Shown here one piece after another: positions 28,701 to 41,100 of a stretch of DNA of 64,000 bases. The position numbers were made by a program, and so were the translations under genes. The notes under the pieces are model-generated. The model had not been told where the DNA came from. It did not search any database and saw only the letters and a list, made by a program, of their open reading frames with translations. Location of the stretch: positions 88,275,534-88,339,533 of the forward strand of contig CM053271.1 of assembly GCA_028583415.1 (NCBI GenBank). Reading direction: 5' to 3'. The DNA comes from Protea cynaroides (taxonomy: Eukaryota > Streptophyta > Magnoliopsida > Proteales > Proteaceae). Numbering within the stretch: position 1 is the first letter of the stretch; the number at the start of each line of letters is the position of its first letter.

Positions 28701-31700
28701 GGTGGCAGAGGGGGTTGAAGGTGGAGAGGATAGCTGGCGTTTGACTAAGATTGAGGGGAGAGTGGGTCAGGAAGGTGGGGATTGGCCCTGCAGGTTTAGG
28801 AGGAGGAGTATCCAGCGGGTACTAGGGGTGGGGTCATTGGGGTGGGATGTATTTGCAAGATGATGGCTACTATGGTCGGGTTCAAGGTTAGAGGATTACC
28901 GATAGAATTGGTTTGGGGGTTGAGAGAAAAGGAGCCTAAGCTAGATTTAGAGTTAGGTTGGGCCAGGGATTGGTTAATGAAACCATCAACTTTGGAGGCT
29001 TGCCTGGCAGAAAGCGTCTATTATCAGACAACGGAAAGTACTAGAAAAATTGATTGGAGGACCCAGTCATATGGTCGGTGGCACTAGAGTTGATTATCCA
29101 AGGAATGGAGACAACTGGGGAACAATGGCCACCAAAAGAAATACCTCAATGGCTAGAAGGGGATGGACCAGAAGGCACTGGCAGAGCGGTGGCGAAAGCT
29201 ATAGCTGGCGTTGATGAAGAGGAGTCTAGCCTTGTCATTAGACAATGAAGAGAGCAGTAACTCCTGAGAGGGAAGAATCAGTAGGAACATCATCAGAGGT
29301 AGTATGGTGAGCATAGTTGTCAAGGCGCCAAGGCGAATCAAGGCGATCGAGGCCTGACTAGGCAACCAAGGTGACCGTCTAGGCGCCCGATTTTCCAAGG
29401 CGACCCAAGGCAGCCTGGGTGCCTAGGTGGCGCCTAGGCAGGGCCTAGGCGATGCCTTGACAACTATGAGCCTTGGCGGATGCGGGATGACCCTGTACAA
29501 GACCTTGAGTATCTAAAGGATGTCCATGTAGTTTCCAACACTTGTCTCTAGTATGGTGTTCCTTCCCATAGTAATCACACTTCACATAAACTTCATCAGA
29601 GGCAGGACGTTCACCAGTGCCACGGGAAATGCCTCCATGAGATGAGGAGCCTGAGCCAGAATATAAAGCCAATTGTTCCCATGTCATAGGGAAAACCATA
29701 GTATTGCGGCAACCATCTTCAAATGAGACCATAGCATAAGCTTGCTCAAGTGAGGGAAATGGATCACGATTCAGGAGATGAGCCCGAATCTGATCAAACT
29801 CGATATTGAGGCTAGCCAGAAAATCAAAGGCCCAAAGGTTGTTCTCCTAGTTTTTGAATGTAGTGGCATTTGTATCACAGGTAGTAGTAAAGGACCTATT
29901 GATATCCAATGCTTGCCACATACCTCGCAGAGTGGAATAATACTGGGAGACAAATAACTCCTTCTAGTCATAGCATTGGGCAGTATTGCCAACCTGAGAT
30001 AGGTGCCTTTGGTTGTCTTCTAGATCATAGCAGCAGTGTCTAGGAGAATATAGCCCTTGAAAATAGATGGATCCATGGAATTGATGAGGTATGACATGAT
30101 AAGGTAATTGGATATGACTCATTTTTTCTAAGAAGGACCAGCAGCTGAAGGCTTAACATTATCCCTTGTAATGTAGCCGGAAAGACCGCGGGAACCAATA
30201 GCAAAGTAACACGAACAAGACCACATCAAGTAATTGCTCCCATGGCCATTACACCTTCAACCATGTTATTGCTGTAACCATGTATTATAGCAGTGTCCAG
30301 ACCAGTACATAAGAAAGGAGCTCAGCCCTCAAGGAGTCACGCCCCCTTATAGGGCCAGATTACTTTTAGGAGATATTTATTCCCAGCGTTGTTTCTAACA
30401 CTATCACCAACTCCTGAAGGACCTGGATTCCCAAGAGATCCATCACAATTCAATTTGACCATGCTTGGTGGTGAGGACACCCACTCATGAACAATCTGAT
30501 CTAAGCTCTTCTTGCACCAAAGAACAGTCCAATCAGTATGGTTAAAACGTTAAATGCCAGACTTTGTTTCTTTTCCTCAAGTATATAACTTTTACATCAA
30601 GCATATCAGCATGTTTTGAAGTGTTTCAGTTGAAAAGTGACATGTATCCACAAAATAGGAACTTAGTGATACTTTGTGGAGAAACATGCATCAAACCCAT
30701 AGTTGTCTAGGCGTTGCCTATGCGTCACCTCGGTGCTTGCCTAAGCGTTCAGGTGCTCGACCTCCAAGGCTTCTGGCTGCCATTCTGTTAAGGCACCTAA
30801 ACCTAAGGAACGAAACAAACATAGGGTTCCTGAGACCATCTGTTTGCTGTTCCTATGTGAAAAAAATCCTCTTTTATAAAGGGGAAAAAAGGGATTGAAG
30901 GAGTATGAGGAAGGGCCAGAGAGGAGGCGGAGGTGGAAGATGTGGAAGAAGAGGAGGAGAAAAGGGAGGGGTTCAAAAGTTTTCTGATTTGTTTCTCTCC
31001 TGGCATGAGGTTTACTTTTCAAAATCTTGCGCCATCATCTGTCGCAGCCTCGCAAGTGCTGCAATTTACAGGAGGGAGAGAGAGGCAATGGTTGGGGCCA
31101 TGGAAGGTGTGTATTCATCAAAGCAGCTAATATATGTTATATCATCTAGGATATGATAACATGTACCAGGGTCTATGACCAAATCTATAGACCCTCACTG
31201 AATATCAGTGCAACAGAACTTACCCCTAGTATAAAAATTTGCCAAAACCTACAATATGTTGAGGGTCACTTTATTTCGCAAGGTGTCACTTAACCCCAAG
31301 GCGTCAATGTGACTGGCCACCACCTAGGATTGCCTTGTCACCAATACCATGACTACAATGATCAACCCTGGGGTACGTCAAGTTGTTGTCGCTGCTGCTG
31401 CCTGCCAAACTACTTTGGGGCAGCAGGAGGGAGGGGGGAATTGAGATTAGCAGCATAACATCAGCAGATGGTAGGAAGTCTTTATCATCTTTGTAACAAT
31501 TTGCAATAAAGAAATAATCAGAACCAGTGAAACCGAAAGAGAGAGATAGAGTTAATATATTCTTTTATTCACCCAAAAAAGAAAAAAGAAAAAAAAGAGA
31601 GAAATAGAGAAATAGAAGAAGTGAGGATCAAGGAAGGGGAAGAACCGAATATATGTGTTTGTTCTCCTCCATCCTTTATTTATATTAATAATGAAAAGAT

Positions 31701-34700
31701 AGTAACAATGGTAATTAGGGAACTTTCCTAATTACATAATCCAACTAGGAAAGGAGACCTAACAACTTAGGAAACCAAGATACCACTTACAGCAAATAGA
31801 AAATAACTAAAAAAATGGGTCCCACAGCCCCCACAGTCCTATCGCGATATAGCTATAGGTCACCCATATCGCGAACGCTAACAATTTTTAACAAGAGGTC
31901 CATGTGGGGTGTTGGCTCAAATGGGCGTGGTCCGCATGAATCCCTTTGTACATACCTAGTGCTTTTCGTGATGTAGTAGGGGTGTTGTTAAAGGGGTTGG
32001 TGTACAGTTTCTATCCCCATTTGTTTTGTTTGTTTCTTGCGTTTTCTGAGGCTCAGCTCAAACTTTAGCCTTTTCAATGTCATTATGTCATCTTTCTTGT
32101 AATAAATAAGTATTGCAGGGTTCCTCCACTCCCACACCCATCCCCCCAAAAAAAAAAAAAAAATTCTGCATTTGCATGAAGATTATAACATAAAACTAGG
32201 AGGAAGGGCTGGACCTTAAAATGCGCAAATTGCTCAAGATAAATCTATATATAAAACAACAGTATGATTCATGCACAAGGCCACGGGTTCTTAGGCCAAT
32301 TTACTTAAACGTTGGAATATAAATTACTGGAGTTAAAGGTTTCTATTTATTTATGATATTTAGTGGAAACATTCCCACATTTTAGTACATGTTATTATTA
32401 GACAATCAATTATACCTCACCTGTAGAGCAAACCTTTTGGTCAAATTTTTTTTTATCAAGCATATATCTTAGTGTCATATAATTATACTATAATCACAGG
32501 TTGGTCATATTGAAAAATTATGTTATATTCGAAATTTGATTTTTCCCACTGCTCTGATTTTGGATGTATTTAAATTTGAAATGTACGTGAACATTATGAA
32601 TTTCAACTTGAGAATTACATAATATGAGCATTGAGAAGTTTTGTCCCATAAGGATAACAATATGAAATAAATTTTCAGATTAAGGCCTACACTGAGAAAG
32701 TCGTCTATACCAGCTCAGAATTGCGTACTAACATTTTGAAGGAATGGCTTTGCATTCTTCATTTTGGGCTCTTTTGTAGTGTTGTAAACCGAAAAAATTT
32801 GTATTCTGAATGCCTTAACCAATTCTGATCGTCTTCTTCTCTTTCGAGATCACTGTTTATTACATGAATTGAAAAGATTGTGTTCTAATTTCTTAATGCC
32901 TTAGCCAATTCGATTCATCTTTTAATAATGATGCTGATTTAACTTTTGTTCTACCATTCACTTGTTTTAAATGGCTGTAGATTGCACTTCTACTGTTGGC
33001 TTAGCTTCTTGTGCAAGAAAATACATAAAATAAAGCAATGTTCTGTTGTATGCTTATGGAATTTGTGAGTACTCTGTATTTGCAGTGAAAATGACAAGGC
33101 TTACATCAGATTAGCTGCAGCGAAGTCTCTTCTTAAGCTTGCTAGAAGATGGGATTTCCATATATCACCACAGATTTTTCACTTGGCTGTTCTGAAGGCT
33201 AGGGTATGTCATAAGTGTGGACAAGATATGATCTTTGTATATTATCATATATTAAGTAGAAATAGTAGTATCGTAATCTAAAATAAATCAAGGATACTAG
33301 ACCTTTTTATGAATCCCACAAGAATCTAGCTGTTCTTTCTGGATCATTGGCAGTTTTCTTAGCAATACTTATGAGAGAGATTTTTCAGTCTGCTGGTATT
33401 CCTTTTTATTCTTATCTATTTATTTATTTTAATCTCGACCTTTATTCTTTAATCATTGCGCTGTATGAATCTTAACATTTTTTTGCTCTACCTAATTAGG
33501 CTTCATTCTGTTTTTTTTTTTTTTTACTTAAAACTGTGCTAACATTAACTTTTTCTTTTAACATTTTAGGATCCTTCGTCTCATGTACGCAGACTTTTTC
33601 TAGATAAAGTACATAAACTTTTGAAGGAACATGCTATTCCTAGCAGATATGCCTGTGCGTTTGCATTATCTGCTTCAGATTGTCTTGAAAATGTGAGAGC
33701 TGTTGTTGGTTCATTCACCTTTGTGTTTGCTGTGATTTGCAGCTACCTCCCTCCCCAGGCCCCCCCTGTGGGTTCATAAATGATTTCAATTCTGACTGAT
33801 TTACTTTGATGCCTGTGCTAGTCGTTGAAATATATGGTTGAGTTTGTTAAAGAGTACGGTGTGGAGGCTCGAATCCACCAGACTTCTAAGGAGGATCTAG
33901 GAGGAGGAACAATGGCTAGTTATCCAGAATATGTTGTGGTGTACTTAATCCATGTTCTTGCTCATAATTTGGAGTTCCCTTCTGTAAACTATCAAAATGA
34001 GGAAATTTATGCCCAATTTTTCAGGTGTCAACAATGTTTATGTATCAATTCAATACTGTTGAATAAAACTACATTCGTTGTGTTATTAATATTCTTTTTG
34101 CCTTCTTTTGTAGCCCACTTGCTGTCATGTTGCAGACATTAGTCAACGCCAGTTTTATTGATGGCAGTAATAATGTTGTCAATGATACTGTGTCATATAT
34201 TCAAAATATCTTTCATGCTGTAAAGAAGGCAGAGGATGCTGTGGATGTTTTTAAAACTTCTGTAAGTGTGTTGGATCTTACAAAACAGTTGTATTTCTTG
34301 AGCCTTTGCTTGATATTTACTAACATTTGTGTTTGTTATGTTGCAGAAGCTGCATATTCTAGCTGACATTGGTATGCTTATCATTAAAGCATTGAGTCAT
34401 AAGACTCGTACCAACATGTACTCATCACATACTCATGGACGGATTTTTCTGCCGTCGTCATTCTACAAAACTAGCTCTGATAGTAATAGGCAGGAGGCAA
34501 GTAATCTAGTACATATTACGTTTTGAGCATATGTAAACACCAATCAGTTGTGGATAATCTCAATGATTTTTATTCTCATTGGCCATTTACAGGTTAACTT
34601 AAACTATCTTACTGGATTGCATTTGGATGAGAATTTCATTGGGAGGCTCCTTCATATATCAGAATCCTATATTGCTCGGGTACCTTCAAAGATTGTTGTC

Positions 34701-34959
34701 CTTGCTGATAATTTTGCTTTCTTTTTCTTTTCTCATGTCTTCAAAAGAATACTTCACATGATCAAAATGATCCCCATTGGTTTTCGGGTGGACTGTTTAG
34801 GAAGAATGGAATAACAAATACTTGGCCAATAGGAGGAGCTGATTGACAGGGTCTCTAGGAAAGAGTTGTTGAGGCAGTTATATTGGACTTCTGCCGCTAC
34901 CTTATTCTTACATTGAGATGCTATGTTTTCTAACTAGAGTAGATGGTCAAGTCCAGTAT

Positions 34960-34992
<33 letters not shown>

Positions 34993-35099
34993 GGTATGAT
35001 TATTATTACTATTGCTAATAATAATAGTAACAATAATATAAGTTGTTATTGTTATTATTATTATTATTATTGTTGTTATTGTTGTTATTATTGTTATTA

Positions 35100-35152
<53 letters not shown>

Positions 35153-38100
35153 TGTGACGACCTAAACCCGTTAGGGTTATAATCCTGAGATTTCGATCTT
35201 TCATTCACACTATAAACATCCAGACAAAATTTTCTTTTCTTAATTAACAAACTTCAAAAAAAGGGGGTGTACCTAGTGCATGAGGCTCCCGTCATTATGG
35301 GGTCTGGGGAGGGGCTTTTGTACGCAGCCTTACCCCAGCTTCGTGGAGAGGCTATTTTCTTAATTAAGAAACTTCAATAGTAAAAAAATCTTCGTAATCA
35401 CATAAATAACCTCAACAATCCAAACTAAAAACCTTAATAAATAAATATCCATGACCAAACCATCTCGTGGTCACTAAAGTATAAATCAAATAAGTCATTA
35501 CATTTGTTCTAAAACCTAGCAAAAATTACTGAATTATGAAAGAAAATAGAGTCCAACTAAACTACGCCCGGTCGTCAAACCTTAGCTGAGCCAACTAACC
35601 TCTTCTACTGATCTGTAAGAGGAAATAACGGGATGAGTTGCGAAGCCCATAAGATAGAACATGGCATAATCCACATAAATAAAAATACATATCATGCGCA
35701 AACCACATGATAATCACAATACTCATTCAATGTTAAGTATGAAAAACCAAACTTCACAATCATGGTTCCAAATCAAAATACAAATTCCACGTGCAAAAAC
35801 ACTATAAAGCCATCCAGTACCAGTATATCACAGAATTGACAAAATGCCATTTCTTTTTTTTGATGAATGAATAATTATATTGACAAAACCCCAGACAAAA
35901 GGGGCAACAAATCTGGGTATCAACAAGATAGAGCGAGACTCCTTACAAAGCAAGGGCCAAGCCCAGAGAACAAGAGGAGAAAAACAAGAGAGGAAAGGGG
36001 GAGAGGGGAGAGAATGGCCAACCTGCCTTAGCCAGGGTTCAGATCCCAGGAGGATAGGATAAATCTATACCTCTCGGAATCCTAGGGAGGAGGAGAAACA
36101 GGCACAGTCAACCCTCGCACATCAAATATGATGGCTTTCAAAATTTGATTAAAGGTTTTTGATTTAGCCACCCACAAGCGCATATTTCTTTCAAACCATA
36201 TATGGTACACTGTTGTGGTTTTGACAGTTTGCCATTTCACATATGTTTATGTGAGGTATTTTCATTGGTCAAATGGTCATCTCGTGGGTCAGGCATGGGT
36301 CAGGCAAGATATCAGAAAAACCACAACAGATCTCGCGGGTTAGGCGGTACAAACTATACATTTACCCCATGTGGGCATCCCATTGGCTAAGCGGTGCATG
36401 TCACTTGAGACACATCATATCACAATACTCTCACTAAGACCCAAGACATAACTCCATTTTGGTTAGGGTTGCAGAGTTCAAAAACACCAATTTATGCACG
36501 GTTTAGAAAACAGTTCATAAAGCTTCTTTTCAGTTCTAACCATACAAAACAGTTCCTTAGGTCCACTTGTCAAATGATCAATGTAAAACGCCTGATCAAA
36601 TATAAAAACACATGCTTTAATATTTCACATATGAAAACTCAAATAAAAAACCATGAAGTAACAACATGCTGAAACATATGATATCATATAAGCATACATA
36701 GTTGTAGCCATGCCAACTTCCACTTACCTCAACAACAACTAAACCAACGGTCCCGCCGTCAATCCAACACCTCAATTGCTATTATATCGCATACATGCAA
36801 TGACCCTTAAATACACTATTTGAAATAATAACACAATCAGTTTACACTTATTTCCCCCAAAATTACAGTATATGCCACTTAGGCATATCTTCCTGTTAAG
36901 GTTCACTGACAGCAGTCCAGGAAACCCACTATTTTCCCTACCTAGAAAAACCCTGAGATAACCAAATTCTACATGTCATTAGTTGGCTCTTAGTTCATGA
37001 ACTCCTCCAAAAACCGTGTTGTGAACCTCAAATCATGATCAAACACAATGGAGACAGGTACCCCATGTACACTTACTATCTCATCCATGTACATCTGAGC
37101 CAATCTCTCAGGTGATTAATTCATCAGAATATCTAGGGAGTGAGCCAATTTGGTCAATCGATCTACAATAACCCAGACCGCTCATGTCCCCTGGGTGTCC
37201 TCGACGGTTATGTCACAAAATCATTAGCAATATGTTCCCACTTCCACTCAGAAATTGAAAGCGGCGGCAATAACCCTAAGTCTGATGTTCAGCCTTACCT
37301 GCTGACACATCAAACATCACTCCACAAAATGAGCTATCTCCCTCTTCATATTGTTCTACCTATCGACACCTTTCAAATCATTTTACATCTTTTTCTTCTC
37401 CATGATTTGACCTCTCTTCTTTTTTTTTTCTTTTCTGAAAAACTTACTTGCCCACGGTTTTGCTATCTTTAAGAAATCCAAATCTTAATAAAATAGGAAC
37501 TAATTATACTACCTACTTAGTTAAACCCAACTCATATAATTTAGGAAACTTCTTATATCTTTAGATTCCATCACATTCTTTCCAAAATTTAAGGATATTT
37601 CATTATTATTAGTTAAAAATTTCCTGAATCTAGATAAGCTTATTGTGATGCCCAAATATCTGCATGTAGCAGATTGGATAGGCCCAAATTTTGTGGACAG
37701 GTAGCCCCCAAGGTTCCCTATTTACTTTTTTCAAATTTCAGTCTGAACAGAGTTTGCCAAGTGGCAAATTTGAGGTTTGGAAATTCGGGACTGTCAATAA
37801 TGGCTAATGCACAATAGTGGTCGCTGGTCGGTACGGTAAGCATGCATGGACATACATGAGGATGCATGTTAATAAACTGGAGGGTATATGATTGAATTAG
37901 GTTCTGAAATTTGACATGATGGTTAATCCAAATCATGTATCTATCAGAAGTGCCATGTCATCATTTCATGTGGCACAATGAAGATGGGTCACTTTGGTAA
38001 GCTTAGCAAAGTCAGGCCTGTTAAATGAGTTTTTCTCTTATTATTAACTGGATCTGTCACGTGGCAGGTTAGATGGGGCTGAAATTTTATGGAATAGGTA

Positions 38101-41100
38101 GACATCATCACCAAAGCCCCCTTGCTCATATCTCAAATATCAGACCAATCTGACTTTCCAAATGGCAAAACAAGGAGTTCAAAAATCTGGGACTGCCTAG
38201 AGGGTGCATGATACTACAGTAGGGGGTGCATGTGCATACACAGGAGGACATGGCATTAAATTTTAGAGTATTGATAGAATTTGAGGATGAACTTTGACAC
38301 ATGGCCTTGTCAGATCCATTCCCTAAATTTCCAACCATTGGCATTCTTCCATATGGAAAAATTGGGCGTACCTATTAAGGAGATTCAATTCCTGTGTGGG
38401 AAACTTTTTTTTTTTTCCTATTATAATATTCCTCTTTATTGTTGGTTATTCTGACAGTGTTTTTCTCTCTTTATTCAGCCTCCTAGTTCACTTGCTAAAC
38501 ATGGTAGAAATTTTCACGGGGATAATATGCGAGTAGATGCTATAAAGCGCAATGCAATGAACTTGCTCTCATATGAGACTGCTGATTCAATAAGAAGCAA
38601 GACAAAGAAGGCAAAAAAGAACACTTCTCATGGAATTGAATCCCATAAAATAATAAGGCAGCAAATCAATACTGGGACAAAAAGTAAACAGGCACTTTCT
38701 ACCACTGCATCTAAATTAATGATGAATAATGGGACTTCTGTTGTGAATGAGCATAGAAAAGTATCACCTAGAAACAGGGAACTGGACCTTGGACAGGATC
38801 AGCTTTTACCATCTTGTAGCTCTGCAACTGCATCACATTTCTCAAACGGGGAGGTGGATTTCATAAAGTGTAGTTCTTCTGAAGAAAATGACAGGGAAAT
38901 GACTAATGTTCATGTCATTGATGATGCCTTGGAATTACTGGAGACTAATTTAGGAAAAAGTTGCAATTCTAAGGTATGATTATGTTGTTCCCTTGGCTAG
39001 CAATAGTTAGAATACTCAATTTAGTCTTTAACTGGCCGTAGTTATGACTTATGAAACACTTTAGGAGGGTGGAGATAGGAATGAGGAGCTAGTTGGACAG
39101 CGTATCAAACTATGGTCTCCATTGGATAAATGGTGAGTGCTAGTTATTTAAGGGCCCAGTCCTAAACATTCTAGTAATCACTTATATGTTATCTTGGCTT
39201 TCTTGCAGTTTCTATGCCGGCACTGTCTCTGGGTTTGACTCTTGGAACAATAATCATAAGGTAATTTGCTGCAATGTGAACCAAATGCACAGCATCTGAA
39301 CTTTAACACTGTACTCTTTCTTTCTTTTTCATTTTTTTTGGGGGGGGGGGGAGGGAAGGGGTGGTGTCCAGGCTCATAGACAGTGGGAAATTTATTAAAG
39401 AGGAGCAACAAAGAAAAGAGGACCGTATCCATTGTAAAACAGAATGACAAAACCTCTTGAAACCCAACCCCAGTCCTAAGAACTACTGTTGCAGCTGTAA
39501 AAAAGGACTGCCTATTTATAGAGATCCAGTTCACATGTAGTTTGATTATGTGGACACCAATATCCGATCCAGTATTGAAAATTTATGGATTCAAATAATA
39601 AATCTACTAATATTTACTCCATATTCAGTTAATGAAGAACTCTTCCTGTTGCAGTCAGAAATCGTCCCGTCGGCCTACGATGAGCAAAATCTGCAATCAT
39701 AGAGTAAGAGGCAGAAGTGTTTGGGTGATTCGGCCCGGAGGACACTCCGATGCCTAAGTCAGATTCCTAGTACAATTAGTCAAGAGTTGTCAAGAGACGA
39801 GCTCCAGTTTAGAAAAGAGGGGCCGTAGAGAGAAATCGTGTGTAAAAAGATTGATTCCGTTACCTTGGTTGGCTGCTTATATTTATAGAACGAGACATGG
39901 AGTGTCGAGGTCCGAATCATACGCTGTGTGGATAAGGCAGACTGCCAGGTGTCCGCGATGGACGGCTGTAATGCTTCTGGACTTCAGTGTTCAAGTAGGA
40001 GTGAAGGACTGACACGTGAGTGGCCGAGTCCGACTATCTCGGAGTGACAGATGTCATCCTATTGTTGACTCCTTCCAAGGAGAGGAGATGTGTTGAGCAG
40101 ACCAACTCCGAGTAAGTTAGGGTTTGGTGTGGACCGGGTGTTCTACCAGGGGGCGGACTCCTGTCTCATGATAAGGTCGATTCAGGAGTCTAGGTGTGGT
40201 GGATACGCCGCCGTAAATGCGTTTGGTAAGGACTAGAGGTCCTTACTGCCGTATCCTACAAGGGGTAGAATTCTTCTAATATATCCCACATGGAGTGGGG
40301 CTCTTCAATTGGTGACTTGGCCACTGGCTTAGTCGGTCGAATGTGTTTTCTTGGGATTTGCCTAGTCAGCCTTTTTAGGGTGACATGCCACGTGTTGGTT
40401 TTTTATTGGGGGTATATTTTTACCCTAACAGTTGTCCCTTGCGCCTTTGGATGCTGTGGATTCGAAGGTGCAGAAACAATTCAAGCCAGCCTTGCCAAAC
40501 TGATCAGTTGCCCCTTGAGCCTAAGAATGCTATGGATTTGGAGGTGCATAAACAATTCAACTTGGCCTTGCCGAATTGATCGGTTGCTTCTTGCGCCTTC
40601 GGATGTTGTAGATTCGGAGGTGCAGTAACAATTTAAGTTGGTCCGTCTGGACTTTGTACCTGGTTCTGAAGGCAGGAAACCGCCTCCGCAACTCGACGCC
40701 CGCCCCCGATCATGCAACCTTGGAGCCTTAAACTTTGTGTGTGGGGAAGGTGGAAAGTTGGAGCCCCCCGCTATGCGGAGGCGGGTCGCAAAAACGGAAT
40801 GTTGGATCCTGCGATTCGAAACATCTTTCGCATTTAATATGATTGTCAGACCACTCGTCTGAGGGCGATGCGTGGCATCGCTTTCCGAATCGTTGCGGGG
40901 GGAGGCCTATGCCTATAAATACCCCCTGGGTATGTGTCATTTGTTGCATTTTGAAGTCGGCATTGTTATTCTGCCAGTTTGAGCTCTACCAGTCAGAGAT
41001 CAGCGTTGCAACTCTTCTGTTCTCAGCTTTCTTTCAAGTCTTCTTCCTCTTTAATCAGTAAGTGTCCGACATTCTTTCCTATGTTAATTAGCAATGCCTT

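Larger units (their letters stand above)
35153..36900 (-). repeat. Gypsy LTR-like sequence, antisense (upper border approximate)
   Basis: TGTGACGACCTAAACCC at 35153 is the reverse complement of a typical gypsy LTR end, GGTTTAGGTCGTCACA. An antisense gypsy integrase lies just beyond at 37000-37310, the expected order for the 3' LTR of a minus-strand element. The start of the LTR was not resolved. It carries a nested Au SINE and a nested LINE tail. Confidence 0.6.
39656..41065 (+). repeat. Tat-like gypsy LTR and leader (borders approximate)
   Basis: GC-rich sequence unlike the AT-rich intron around it, with TCAGAAATCGTCCCGTCGGCC-type start (shortened here), a TATA box at 40913-40920 (CTATAAAT) and pyrimidine-rich leader before the gag start at 41094. 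No second LTR was found, so both borders are estimates. Confidence 0.55.

Noticed and set aside
30905..31156. Arg/Gly-rich frames near the purine-rich stretch
   Set aside because: Low-complexity composition with no domain and no splice context.
34918..35250. Open frames of Ile and Tyr runs on both strands
   Set aside because: They are translations of ATC and TTA/TTG microsatellites.
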